From: an uncultured Planctomycetaceae bacterium
GTDB lineage: Bacteria; Planctomycetota; Planctomycetia; Pirellulales; UBA1268
Direction: 5' to 3'
Assembly (NCBI GenBank): GCA_903885565.1
Contig: CAISJI010000098.1
Coordinates: forward strand, 1-64,000
DNA length: 64,000 bases
Both the position numbers and the translations under genes were made by a program. Of the stretch, positions 17,417 to 26,197 are shown piece after piece (positions within the stretch are counted from its first letter, which is position 1; each line of letters begins with the position of its first letter). The notes under the pieces were generated by a model. The model was given only the letters and a program-made list of their open reading frames with translations. It was not told the origin of the DNA and searched no databases.

Positions 17417-18154
17417 GTGCAATCAATTTCCGGCGAACAAAGCGGCGCTTTTTTCTACCGGATCTCGGTCGTGATTCCGGCTTTCAACGAGGCTGCCACG
17501 CTCAGTGAGGTGATCGCCCGTCTGGAGCGGCTGCAGGGGGCGGTGGAGATTGTGATCGTCAACGACGGCTCCGACGATGGCACCGCCAAGATCCTTGAGG
17601 CGGCCCGCCCCACGCGGCCGTTGGTGGTGCTCCATCATCCGACCAACTGCGGGAAGGGGGCGGCCCTGCGCACCGGCTTTGCTGCGGCCCGGGGACGCGT
17701 GGTCGTGGTGCAGGACGCAGATCTGGAATACGACCCGCTGGAGATTGAGCGGCTCGTCAGCCCGATCGAACGCGGCGCGGCAGACGTCGTGTACGGCAGT
17801 CGATTTCTCCACAACAGTCGGCAAGCCAATGGCCCGGTCCATCGGTTCTCGAACTGGTGTCTGACCGCGCTCTCCAATCTGGCTACGGGCCTGCAGCTGA
17901 CCGACATGGAGACCTGCCAAAAGGCCTTCCGTCGCGAGGTGCTCGCGGGGCTGGAGCTGCGTGAGAACGGGTTTGCGATTGAGCCGGAGATCACCGCGCA
18001 GGTGGCCCGCGGGGGGTGGCGGGTGGTGGAAATTCCCGTTTCCTATGCGGGGCGGACCAAGGCGTCTGGAAAGAAGATCACAATCGGCGACGGCCTGAGG
18101 GCGGTAGCAACCATTCTCAGGCAGTGGTGGAAACGCGAGCAGCATCTGGGATAG
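17417..18154 (+). CDS. Family 2 glycosyltransferase (DPM1/DPG synthase-like)
   Basis: 245 residues from GTG 17417, preceded by AGGGGAA. The GT-A fold is clear: ISVVIPAFNEAATLSEVI near residue 16, IVNDGSDDGT near residue 46, NCGKGAALRTGF, and QDADLEYDP containing the metal-binding DAD. The C-terminal half (GSRFLHNSRQ, then RENGFAIEPEITAQVARGG and VSYAGRTKASGKKI) matches enzymes that make polyprenyl-phosphate sugars or transfer to lipid carriers. There is no transmembrane tail. It could supply donors to the GT39-type enzyme at 11341-13206 (inference). Confidence 0.88.
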   Translation: MQSISGEQSGAFFYRISVVIPAFNEAATLSEVIARLERLQGAVEIVIVNDGSDDGTAKILEAARPTRPLVVLHHPTNCGKGAALRTGFAAARGRVVVVQDADLEYDPLEIERLVSPIERGAADVVYGSRFLHNSRQANGPVHRFSNWCLTALSNLATGLQLTDMETCQKAFRREVLAGLELRENGFAIEPEITAQVARGGWRVVEIPVSYAGRTKASGKKITIGDGLRAVATILRQWWKREQHLG

Positions 18155-18180
18155 CCGAAGCGAATGCTGCCTCCATACAC

Positions 18181-18266
18181 CGGTGGCTGAAGGCGGAGGG
18201 CTCGACGAACGGTTGAGGAGCGCCAGCGACGAAACTTTTGCCGGCCCGCAGCCGACCCTCCATGGA
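18181..18266 (+). repeat. R2 dispersed repeat, copy 1 (diverged)
   Basis: GAAGGCGGAGGGCTCGACGA at the left and GACGAAACTTTTGCCGGCCC at the right match the R2 consensus with several changes. It begins 27 bp after the glycosyltransferase stop. Confidence 0.7.
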
Positions 18267-18361
18267 CGTCGGATTTCCATTGGGAAAATCACAAAAAAAC
18301 CCAAGGCTGTTGGGGGTGGCTCTCCTGCCTTCAGCGGCAAACCGCATGAATCCAGAGCCAG

Positions 18362-19510
18362 TCAGGGGGCGGCGGTGATGGCGACGGCGATGCAGGGAAC
18401 GACTGCAGAAAAGGGCCTGCCGTCGACAGTGCCCGAGAGTTCGAGATCAAACTGCCGCAGGTCGGCAGGGGGTTCGCTCGTAGCGAACGTCACGTCGAGC
18501 ACAACCGCCGACTTTCCTGCGAAGCAGGCATGGCTCGCCCCCGCCCAGGCCGGGGCTGTAACCCGCTCGATCGTCACAGCCCGGGGCTCCCCGCGCGCGG
18601 CGATATCGAAGCGGAGTGTCTTGGTTTTCCCCGGCATGAGCATGCCGACAAACCCCGTGGGGGGATGGATTGTCACTCCCCCCACCACCCTGCCCCGCAC
18701 CGGCACCTCATACACCACATCCCGTCCCCGGTAGCCCGCCACCTCAACGCGCACAATCCCCTGAATCTCGCGGGCCACCTCCGGCGCTGCGAGGGCGCAG
18801 GAGATCGTGTATCGGCCGGGCCTGTCCGGGCTTTCAGCCACGCGCACCGCGAGCCCTTCGATGCCACTGCGGGCACTCACTCCAGTGATCAGATTGCTCG
18901 CGGGAATCTCGATCGAAATCTCGCCGGCTGCGGTGGAGGCCAGCGGCACCTCGCCCAAGTCGAGCGGCGCGCCCTGCAGCCGGATCGACTCGGCGTGGTC
19001 GATCTTGATCTCCTTATCGGCAGTGATTGTCTTGCCATCGGCGAGGGTGATAACGATCGGGAACTGCAGATCGATCGCTGCACTGTGGGAAGAATCGTAA
19101 ACAATCTCGACCGTGGTTGTTTCGCCCTGCCCGATCGTCTTCGGCTGAAACGACGCCGTCCGGCAGGCACAGCCGGTGGAGATCGACGCGATCTCAAGGG
19201 GCCGGCCGGTGGCGTTGACGAGCCCACAGGCGATGCTGCGGATTTCACCGAGTTCAACCTCAAAGGGCTTGTCGACGCCGATAGCTCTGATGCCGCCAGT
19301 GGCCCCGGCCCCCGACGGCTCGCGAGCCGCTGACGCCACTGACGCCACTGACGCCACTGACGCCACTGACGCCACTGACGCCACTGACGCCACTGACGCC
19401 GCAGGGGCCGCAGCGCCTGGCGAGCCCGTCCACGCTCTGGCCACAAGCAGCAAAGCGAGTACCGCCGCGCCTGAGATGAGCAAGAGCCGTTCTTTGGTGA
19501 TTGGCCTCAT
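18362..19510 (-). CDS. DUF1573 protein, membrane-anchored
   Basis: 382 residues. ATG 19510 overlaps the upstream gene's stop (ATGA). The N-terminal anchor LLLISGAAVLALLLVARAW is followed by a low-complexity linker of seven SVA units and then a DUF1573 domain: VELGEIRSIACGLVNATGRP, the STGCACRTASF cysteine motif, and VEIVYDSS. The C-terminal part is a second beta-sandwich-like region rich in VTIERVTAP-type strands. DUF1573 domains are Ig-like and exported; function unknown. It is third in an operon with a Cys-rich exported protein. Confidence 0.78.
   Translation of the reverse strand: MRPITKERLLLISGAAVLALLLVARAWTGSPGAAAPAASVASVASVASVASVASVASVASAAREPSGAGATGGIRAIGVDKPFEVELGEIRSIACGLVNATGRPLEIASISTGCACRTASFQPKTIGQGETTTVEIVYDSSHSAAIDLQFPIVITLADGKTITADKEIKIDHAESIRLQGAPLDLGEVPLASTAAGEISIEIPASNLITGVSARSGIEGLAVRVAESPDRPGRYTISCALAAPEVAREIQGIVRVEVAGYRGRDVVYEVPVRGRVVGGVTIHPPTGFVGMLMPGKTKTLRFDIAARGEPRAVTIERVTAPAWAGASHACFAGKSAVVLDVTFATSEPPADLRQFDLELSGTVDGRPFSAVVPCIAVAITAAP
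19331..19400 (+). repeat. 9-bp tandem repeat inside the DUF1573 gene
   Basis: TGACGCCAC occurs seven times without interruption plus a 7-nt partial unit. It encodes the (SVA)n linker between membrane anchor and DUF1573 domain. Because the unit is 9 bp, slippage changes linker length without breaking the frame. Confidence 0.95.
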
Positions 19511-20829
19511 TGAGCGGTTCCCCCAACATCCGTCTGGCGGCGCAGGAGCAACTTGCGGATCGTGAATGCCGCCAGCACAAGAACGGCCAAGAGGTTGAGG
19601 CCCCAAAGCCAATTTGTAGGGCGAACGCCCAAAGGCAATTCAGGCTTGATTGCCGGGGTACCCCAGCCGTCTTTACCAATCAGGTAAACCTTTGAGTCGG
19701 TCGGCGGATTGAAATCAAATTCCGCCGGCGGTGCATCGTAGTCGGTATCTGCCTTCAATATCAGGTATGAGGTCTTTTCCCAAAGCCCGTCAGGTCGCCG
19801 ACGCTCCCATATCTTCTCCCGCGGAATTCCGAATGCGTCGAAGCCGTCAGCTGTCACCTTGAGCACGACATCGCCATTCGCCGCGTAAAACGTCTGCTCT
19901 AAGACGCGACGGAAGTCTTTCTTGTCGACTGTGATCGTGGCAAACGAATAGCGGCCACCAAAAGAAAGGATCCCTTTGGAGCGGACCTCCACGCTTATCG
20001 CTAAACGCTGGTCTGGCTCACTCGGGATCTCGGCCACTCGCAAGACAAGATCAGCCTCACCTTGCAAGAAGGCGCGTGTTTTTTCGGGACTCAAGCCAGC
20101 CCATGGAACGGCTGCCGACGATGCTTGGCTGTCATCCGATGAGGCGGAGCACATGGCCAACACGAGGTCTTGAAGCAGTGGTTCGCACCCGACCAATTCA
20201 CGCCAGATATCGCGGATAGAGCTGGAATTCGAATTTTCCTTGGTCCATGCGGAAGCTGGCGGATTTCCTGTGTTTCCATAGCAATAGCCATGTGACCGCC
20301 GGTCTCTGGCTTTCCAGTCGCCGGGTTCAACTACCGTTTCCCAAAAAGGCGTCGATGGTGTGATCTCTCCTTCAGCAAATCCCGAAGAAACCATGTCGAT
20401 GCGTTTCGCCTCGCCACGCTTGACAAACCGTTCTCTGGCGAGCCGAGGGGCGATCTCATGATCGAGATTTCCTTGGACGTTGATTGCGATCCAGTGTTTC
20501 TTGTCTTTCTCTGACCAAGTTCTCCCGGCAGCCTGCATTTCCTCAGCAGACTGGCTGCAGATTCTCTCCAACTCCTCGCGGGTTTTTTTGGGCTTATCAA
20601 TCGCTGAAAATATTTCGATCTCGTACGTTTTAGGGGGTTGCCGCGTGAGGACCATGAGGAGTTGGTCCAGTTCATCCGCATCAACCAGCCGTTTTTCGTC
20701 GCCGACTGCCTCGACGGCAAAGCATATTTGTTGGGTGCCTGCCGGAGCGATGAGCGCGGCTACGATGGCGAGCATAACGGCAGTAATTCGCAAAGGGAGC
20801 CGATGGCGACGATCTCTGAATCGGTACAT
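19507..20829 (-). CDS. Membrane-anchored exported protein of unknown function
   Basis: 440 residues, ATG 20829. A signal-like TAVMLAIVAALIAPAG lies near residue 18, and a C-terminal transmembrane helix (LLAVLVLAAFTIRKLLL) precedes a short basic tail, so the bulk is exported and anchored. It contains IDKPKKTREELERICSQ near residue 75, an SHGYCYGN segment near residue 180, and LVLRVAEIPSEPDQRLAISV. I recognise no family. It sits between the Cys-rich protein gene and the DUF1573 gene, 78 bp and -4 bp apart, so the three are very likely co-transcribed. Confidence 0.65.
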   Translation of the reverse strand: MYRFRDRRHRLPLRITAVMLAIVAALIAPAGTQQICFAVEAVGDEKRLVDADELDQLLMVLTRQPPKTYEIEIFSAIDKPKKTREELERICSQSAEEMQAAGRTWSEKDKKHWIAINVQGNLDHEIAPRLARERFVKRGEAKRIDMVSSGFAEGEITPSTPFWETVVEPGDWKARDRRSHGYCYGNTGNPPASAWTKENSNSSSIRDIWRELVGCEPLLQDLVLAMCSASSDDSQASSAAVPWAGLSPEKTRAFLQGEADLVLRVAEIPSEPDQRLAISVEVRSKGILSFGGRYSFATITVDKKDFRRVLEQTFYAANGDVVLKVTADGFDAFGIPREKIWERRRPDGLWEKTSYLILKADTDYDAPPAEFDFNPPTDSKVYLIGKDGWGTPAIKPELPLGVRPTNWLWGLNLLAVLVLAAFTIRKLLLRRQTDVGGTAQ

Positions 20830-20907
20830 GAAGTTGCCTTCAAATGGTTTAGGGGGTGTGTGGATTGAGAGGGCTACGGCAATAGAAGGCCCCCAATCAG
20901 CTGATAC

Positions 20908-21525
20908 CTACGACCCGGTGACACAACCAGGAACCCAAAGATCGTAGAAAGGCTCGTAGACAGGTATTGCATCCCCCACCGGAGAGCATTCTTCGACGGC
21001 AAGGCAGGTGAGGCGAACCCCAAGGTTTCCGGCAGATGCCCCACCGACAACGGTGAGCCATGCCGGGGAAGATGCAGCACAGGTGTTCATGCAGGGGACA
21101 AAGAGCGGACCAGTGCCTGCGCACACAGTTCCGCAGGCTACGACGATAGCGGCCACCACGCCCGATCCCATGCCAAGGATTAGTTTCGCAGTATTATACT
21201 TCGGCCCACATAGTCTTTTCGTACCGACCGGGACACTCTTGTATGTCGATGGAGAGCATACGACGTGACCGGATGATGCTGGAGCGCAGATGTCAAAAGC
21301 AAAGGTGCGATAGGCGGGCATTGCGCATCCTCCTGAGGAGCACGCTCCGCAATCCGTAATGCGAACCGGACCGTCTGCTCTGCGTATCCAGCATTGAGCC
21401 TGTCCAGTATTTTGAGCGTAGGCTTGAGACCAGAGTGCAGTGCCCGTGAGCTGCAAAACGCTCATCGACACCACCAGCCCCCACGCCACATTCTCAAGCC
21501 ATGCTTTTTTTGATCGCTTGTTCAT
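20908..21525 (-). CDS. Cysteine-rich exported protein
   Basis: 205 residues from ATG 21525 (AGG-rich tract upstream). The signal peptide is basic (MNKRSKK) with hydrophobic VAWGLVVSMSVLQLTGTAL and cleavage near AYA-QN. The mature part has 14 cysteines, including a DCGACSSGGC cluster, and a central hydrophobic stretch GMGSGVVAAIVVACG. The many cysteines suggest disulfides or metal binding. I recognise no family. First gene of the three-gene operon 21525-18362. Confidence 0.65.
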   Translation of the reverse strand: MNKRSKKAWLENVAWGLVVSMSVLQLTGTALWSQAYAQNTGQAQCWIRRADGPVRITDCGACSSGGCAMPAYRTFAFDICAPASSGHVVCSPSTYKSVPVGTKRLCGPKYNTAKLILGMGSGVVAAIVVACGTVCAGTGPLFVPCMNTCAASSPAWLTVVGGASAGNLGVRLTCLAVEECSPVGDAIPVYEPFYDLWVPGCVTGS

Positions 21526-21880
21526 CGTCCTGCCCCTAGTAGGTGAACCGATCCCCTCTTCGGCCCCAACCCAACTTAATTGAGCAACGGGGGGGCGCGT
21601 CAAGGTTTTGGCGCGACGGAGGCGGCGGTGAGCGCCAAGTGAAAAGAGGAACGCCGGGGGGGGGTAAAAACGGACTCGCCAAGCCTGGTACCCCAGGGAT
21701 CGATCTCTCATGCCGCTGGTGCCTCGCCGCTGCCGCCTGCGGGCATCGCAGAGGGGGGAGCGGCGGCCGCGGCGAGACACTCGCGGCAGGGCTAGCCTTG
21801 GCAAACGCTTCTCGGGATGCCTATCCAGAGCCAGAGGGCGCACTCGCGTGCGCGGGCACGAGGGGCGACTGTGACCGGTG
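21526..21880. other. Intergenic region upstream of the Cys-rich operon
   Basis: 355 bp. It should hold the promoter for the 21525-18362 operon. A run of nine G residues lies near 21656-21664. I see no supported gene or dispersed repeat here. Confidence 0.5.
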
Positions 21881-23377
21881 TTACAGATAGGGGGAGAAGA
21901 GCCGGGCGACGCCGTCGCGCAGGCGCACAGGCAAACTGCGGCTATCGACCTCGGCGAGCGTTTTGCGGCGGGAGCGGCTGATCACTCCCTGAATGTGCCG
22001 GTCGATCCGGCCGCAGAGATCGGGATCGTACGTCTCGACGTTGAATTCAAAGTTGAGCCGCATGCTGCGGTCGTCCCAATTGCCACTGCCGAAGAGCCCC
22101 CACGCCCCGTCCACCACCATCAGTTTCGTATGGTCAAACGGCGGCGGCGACATCCAGACCGCGCAGCCCCGCCCGAGCACCTGCCAGAGCATCGCCGTTG
22201 AGGCCCAGCCGACCAAGGCAAGATTGTTTTGCTCCGGCAGCACGATATCGACCTGCACTCCCCGCATCGCCGCCACGTCGAGCGCCTGGCAGACGGCGTC
22301 GTCGGGCAGAAAATAGGGGGTCATGATCCGCACGGAGCGCTGCGCTGCGGCGAGCGCGCCGACCAGCACCAGCTTGATGCGGCCGATGTCGGGATCGTCG
22401 GGGCCATAGCGAACCCCCCGGGCCAACTGCGTGCCGGCGGGAGAAAGGTCAGGAGCCCAGGCGGAGGGGCTCGCTGTCGGTTCGGGCCCACCATCCAGCA
22501 GCGCTTCGCCCGAGGCAAAGGCCCAGTCTTCGACAAACACCTCCAGCAACTGCGCCACCACCGGGCCCTGCAGCTGAAAATGCATATCCCGCACCGGATG
22601 CTTTGGATTGTGGGAGAGCCAGCAGCCATCGCGGATGTTGAGGCCGCCAGTGAATCCGGTGGTGCCGTCGACGACGAGAATCTTGCGGTGGTTGCGCAGA
22701 TTGGCATAGGGGAAATAGATCGGCACACCGGTGGGCAGAAACCGCTCCACCCGCACCCCCTGCTCCGCCAGCAGGCCCACGATCGACGGCCTGCTGTAGC
22801 TCGAGCCGATGCCGTCGATGAGCACACGCACCGCCACTCCCCGTTTCACCGCCCGGCCCAGCGCCGCGGCGAAGATCTTCCCGGTGGGATCGTTATCAAA
22901 AATATAAGAGGCCAGCCCGATGCTGCGGGTGGCTCCGTCGATCGCTGCGAGCATCCGCGGATAGGCCTCATCGCCGCCGTCGAGTGGCTCAATCGAGTTG
23001 CCGTCTATCAGCGGCCGCTGCGTCACCTGCTCCACCAACTGCGCGAGGGAAACCAGCGGTGAGCATTCCTGCCCGATCGCCGCGTGCAGCCGCTCGGGGC
23101 TCGCGGGAGTGAGCGCCCGGTTGACGCGCAACTGCCCCGCCCGCAGTTGGCTCGCTCGGGAGCGGATTCGGTTGACGCCCAGAATCGCATAGGCCACGGC
23201 ACCAAACACCGGCGAGAGCCAGATCAGGCCGACCCAGCCGATCGTGGAGCGGGTATCGCGCTTCGTGAGGATGGCATGGCAGGTGGCCCCCACGGTGATC
23301 GCCAGCACAGCGGCGGCGAGGATGTGGGGCCAGAGGGCCAGCCACCAACTCCAGAGTGTGGCAAGAAAGGCTTCCAT
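21881..23377 (-). CDS. cls: Cardiolipin synthase, phospholipase D family
   Basis: 498 residues. ATG 23377 shares one base with the stop of the upstream gene (TGATG). Two N-terminal transmembrane helices (PHILAAAVLAITVGA; GLIWLSPVFGAVAYAILG) precede two PLD domains with intact HKD motifs: HRKILVVD at about 230-237 and HTKLMVVD at about 416-423. It transfers a phosphatidyl group between phosphatidylglycerols at the membrane. Length and layout match bacterial ClsA-type enzymes. Confidence 0.92.
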   Translation of the reverse strand: MEAFLATLWSWWLALWPHILAAAVLAITVGATCHAILTKRDTRSTIGWVGLIWLSPVFGAVAYAILGVNRIRSRASQLRAGQLRVNRALTPASPERLHAAIGQECSPLVSLAQLVEQVTQRPLIDGNSIEPLDGGDEAYPRMLAAIDGATRSIGLASYIFDNDPTGKIFAAALGRAVKRGVAVRVLIDGIGSSYSRPSIVGLLAEQGVRVERFLPTGVPIYFPYANLRNHRKILVVDGTTGFTGGLNIRDGCWLSHNPKHPVRDMHFQLQGPVVAQLLEVFVEDWAFASGEALLDGGPEPTASPSAWAPDLSPAGTQLARGVRYGPDDPDIGRIKLVLVGALAAAQRSVRIMTPYFLPDDAVCQALDVAAMRGVQVDIVLPEQNNLALVGWASTAMLWQVLGRGCAVWMSPPPFDHTKLMVVDGAWGLFGSGNWDDRSMRLNFEFNVETYDPDLCGRIDRHIQGVISRSRRKTLAEVDSRSLPVRLRDGVARLFSPYL

Positions 23378-24876
23378 CAATCGTTCGCTGCAGCGCGGGC
23401 CTTGATCGCCTTCACCGCAGACGCCTCCGGCTCGAGCGTTTTGTAATAGGGATCGAGCGGATAGCAGCCGCTGCGGAGGCCATGGCGGGGAGCGGTGGTG
23501 CAGTCGCTGAACGTGCGGCAGATCTGCGGGCGGGTCATGCTGCGGCCGGCGAGTGTGTCGGCGGGCAGTTCCGGATAGGAAAGCACCATGCGGCCGAGGC
23601 CGACCAGATCGATCCATCCCGCCCGCACCGCCGCCTGCGCGGCATGGGGCACAAATTCCTGCAGATAGGTGTAGCCCGAGCCAACCATCACCATCCCCGG
23701 CACCGCCTCCTTCGCCTGCCGGGCCGCATCGATCTGCCGCCAGACACCCGCCAGCGGATCCTCCGGCGGGGGATAGCCATCGGAGGGAGGAAAGGCAGCC
23801 GGCCGCGTGATGTGTGGGGCGGCATAGGGACAGCCAGCGGAAAGATTGACGGCCGCCACGCCGAGGCCCTGGAGCAACTTTAAAAGCTCGATCGGCTCGC
23901 GGAGATCAAACTGGGTGGGGTCATTGATATCGACGCCAAACCCGCAGTCGTAGGGGAGCGAGTCGGCAAAGGGCCAAGGGGCGCCCACGTCGCCAGCCTT
24001 CCGCCAGGGCACGATGTCAAACAGCGAGAGCCGCACGCCGATGACAAGCTCTGGGCAGGCGGCACGCACGCGGCCGATGAGCGTGGTGAGCAGTCGGGTG
24101 CGGCCGGCGAAATCGCCGCCAAACTTTCCGGGGCGCCGGCGGGCCGAAAGAAATTCATGCACGAGATAGCCATGGCAGGCCTTGAGGTCGACCATCGCAA
24201 AGCCAGCCGCGGCGGCGTCGGTGGCCGCCGTTACATAGCGATCGATCAGCCGCTCCACATCATCGTCGCTGAGCACGCAGGCGGGATCGGCCGGCGGTGT
24301 GCCATGGCGGGCGTCGAGGAGCGGATGGTGGCAGGGGATGCGCGGCTGTCGGCCGGCGGACGTGGGTTGGGAGAACCGGCCGGAGTGGGTCAGTTGCAGG
24401 GCCACCAGCAGATCGTCGGTGGCGCCATGGTGCTGCCGATGGCTCGTCTGCAGGGCGTCGAGCAGTTGGGCAAACCCCTCGCGGCCGCAGGCTGGAGCGC
24501 ACAGCTGCCGGGGATTGGCCCGCCCCTCCGGCACCACCGCCACCGCCTCGCCCCCCCAGATCAGCTTGGCACCGCTGGCGCCAAACCGCTCCCAGCGGCG
24601 CAGGAGCGGCTCGGTCGGCAGGCCCTCAGGTGTCGCGTCCCAGCCTTCCATCGGATGGATGCACCAGCGGTTGCCTACCTGCCTGCCGCCGATCGAAATC
24701 GGCGCGGCCAGCGGCGAGCCTTCGGCGGCTGAGAGGGGCTCATCGTCGAGCGGGATCGGCGCGCCGAGATCGGCCAGATGGGCCCGCAGTTCGGCGGGGG
24801 AACGAAACCGGGCAACGCGGGGAAAACTCACTTGTGTATCCAGCTTATCGAGGTGTTCAGGCGGCTGATTCGCCAT
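23377..24876 (-). CDS. Old Yellow Enzyme family NADH:flavin oxidoreductase
   Basis: 499 residues from ATG 24876. An FMN-binding TIM barrel with NRWCIHPMEGWDA near residue 65, LQLTHSGRFS (substrate-side His), DLKACHGYLVHEFLS (active-site His) and LVGLGRMVLSYPELP (FMN phosphate loop). The end RPQICRTFSDCTTAPRHG carries two Cys, as in OYE relatives with a C-terminal Cys region, but no full 4Fe-4S reductase module follows. Substrate unknown. Divergent from a DapA-family lyase across a 42-bp gap that must hold both promoters. Confidence 0.82.
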   Translation of the reverse strand: MANQPPEHLDKLDTQVSFPRVARFRSPAELRAHLADLGAPIPLDDEPLSAAEGSPLAAPISIGGRQVGNRWCIHPMEGWDATPEGLPTEPLLRRWERFGASGAKLIWGGEAVAVVPEGRANPRQLCAPACGREGFAQLLDALQTSHRQHHGATDDLLVALQLTHSGRFSQPTSAGRQPRIPCHHPLLDARHGTPPADPACVLSDDDVERLIDRYVTAATDAAAAGFAMVDLKACHGYLVHEFLSARRRPGKFGGDFAGRTRLLTTLIGRVRAACPELVIGVRLSLFDIVPWRKAGDVGAPWPFADSLPYDCGFGVDINDPTQFDLREPIELLKLLQGLGVAAVNLSAGCPYAAPHITRPAAFPPSDGYPPPEDPLAGVWRQIDAARQAKEAVPGMVMVGSGYTYLQEFVPHAAQAAVRAGWIDLVGLGRMVLSYPELPADTLAGRSMTRPQICRTFSDCTTAPRHGLRSGCYPLDPYYKTLEPEASAVKAIKARAAAND

Positions 24877-24918
24877 GGCAGTGGCAGCCCTGACGCCGTC
24901 GGGCGATACTACCACACC

Positions 24919-25905
24919 ATGACACCAACCCCACTCAGCGTCCGTGAGTCTTTCGCCCCTCCCGCTCCTTCCCAGCGGCTCCGCCGGACGATCCAAGGGA
25001 TGTCGGCTGTGCTCGTGCCATTTGCCCCCTCCGGTCAGATCGACTGGGAGGCGTTTGCCCGCCATGTGGCCCGCACCTCTGGCGTGGGGCTCGTGCCGGC
25101 GATCAACATGGATACCGGTTATGTGCAGCTGCTCGACAATGCCGACCGGCTGCGGGCCCTCACCGTGGCCCGCGAGGTGCTCGGACCGACGGGCGAGATG
25201 GTGGCGGGGGCCTGCGTCGTCGATCGGCCGGGAGATCCGTTTGACCGGCAGGCCTACGGCGAGCAGCTGGAGATGATTGCCGCCGCCTGCGCCCTGCCGG
25301 TGATGTTTCCCTCGTTTGGCCTGACGGCCGGGGGGGATGCCGAAACGATCGCCCGGCTGGCAGAGCTGGGCCGGCAGGCGGGCCGCTTCATCGGGTTTGA
25401 GCTCTCGACTGAGTTTGTCCCCTGCGGGCGGATCTTTTCGCTGGCTGCCTATGAGCAGTTGCTGCAGATCGAGCAATGCATTGGCGCCAAGCATTCGTCG
25501 CTCTCGCGGCGGGCGGAATGGGAGCGGCTGGCGGTGCGCGATCGGGTGCGGCCCGACTTCGCCGTCTTCACCGGCAACGATCTGGCGATCGACATGGTGC
25601 GCTACGGCAGCGACTGGCTGCTCGGCCTTTCAACGGCGGTGCCGGAGGCGTTTGCCCAGCGCGATGCATGGTGGGCCGCCGGGGATGGCCGGTTCGACGA
25701 ACTTGACGACGCCCTCCAGGCCCTCGGCGACTTTGCCTTCCGCCGGCCGGTGCCCGCCTATAAGCACACGATGGCGCAGGCACTCTTTCTGCGCGGCCTG
25801 ATCGCCACCGACGAGCCCCACCCCGAGAGCCCGCGCCGCCCGGCGAGCGACCGGGAGATCGTGGCCACGATCCTGGGGCGGATCGATCAGGCGCAGCACG
25901 CGTAG
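24919..25905 (+). CDS. Dihydrodipicolinate synthase/N-acetylneuraminate lyase family protein
   Basis: 328 residues, ATG 24919. A TIM-barrel class I aldolase-type protein: GMSAVLVPFAPSGQIDWEAF near residue 28, the substrate region ALPVMFPSFGL, a Schiff-base Lys candidate in CIGAKHSSLSR near residue 190, and AVFTGNDLAIDMVRYG. It lacks the classic DapA GTTGE loop (INMDTGYV instead), so lysine synthesis is unlikely and a sugar-acid or hydroxy-acid lyase is more probable. Divergent neighbour of the OYE enzyme. Confidence 0.78.
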   Translation: MTPTPLSVRESFAPPAPSQRLRRTIQGMSAVLVPFAPSGQIDWEAFARHVARTSGVGLVPAINMDTGYVQLLDNADRLRALTVAREVLGPTGEMVAGACVVDRPGDPFDRQAYGEQLEMIAAACALPVMFPSFGLTAGGDAETIARLAELGRQAGRFIGFELSTEFVPCGRIFSLAAYEQLLQIEQCIGAKHSSLSRRAEWERLAVRDRVRPDFAVFTGNDLAIDMVRYGSDWLLGLSTAVPEAFAQRDAWWAAGDGRFDELDDALQALGDFAFRRPVPAYKHTMAQALFLRGLIATDEPHPESPRRPASDREIVATILGRIDQAQHA

Positions 25906-25950
25906 AGCGCCTTCGGGTTGGCTGGAGCGCCAATTAGGCACATCCATCGA

Positions 25951-26052
25951 GCGGCGGAGGCGGAGGGGTCGGCGAACGCTCGAGGAGCGCAGGGCCGCTG
26001 CGGCCCAAGCGACGAGACTTTTGCCGTCCCGCAGCCGGGGGCACACCGGAAA
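25951..26052 (+). repeat. R2 dispersed repeat, copy 2
   Basis: Full-length R2 with GGCGGAGGCGGAGGGGTCGG, hairpin CGCTC-GAG-GAGCG, the optional hairpin GGGCCG-CTG-CGGCCC, then GACGAGACTTTTGCCGTCCC and GCAGCCGGGGGC. First unit of a 600-bp array after the DapA-family gene. Confidence 0.9.
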
Positions 26053-26075
26053 GTCGTAACCAACCGAACACAGCG

Positions 26076-26178
26076 GGCGACGGAGGCGGAGGGGTCGGCG
26101 AACGCTCGAGAAGCGCAGGGCCGCTTCGGCCCAAGCGACGAGACTTTTGCCGTCCCGCAGCCGGGGGCACACCGGAAA
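26076..26178 (+). repeat. R2 dispersed repeat, copy 3
   Basis: Nearly identical to copy 2, including the optional hairpin, here GGGCCG-CTT-CGGCCC. The same spacer-like motif AAGTCGTAACCAACCGAACA joins copies 2-3 and copies 4-5. Confidence 0.9.
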
Positions 26179-26197
26179 TCGGAACCGCTCTAGGTCC

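Noticed and set aside
19331-19400. Possible CRISPR array
   Set aside because: The units are 9 bp and contiguous with no spacers, and they lie in frame inside a gene. The 14-bp array at 37281 was rejected for the same reason.
21543-21890. Forward open frame in the gap before the cardiolipin synthase end
   Set aside because: Composition is Arg/Gly-rich and the start lacks a ribosome-binding site; no homologous motif is seen.
25951-26178. R2 repeats read as short proteins containing repeated GRQKSRR-type peptides
   Set aside because: All frames of R2 stay open because of GC content; there is no ribosome-binding site, start positions vary and the same DNA recurs at unrelated loci. It is better treated as non-coding repeat.
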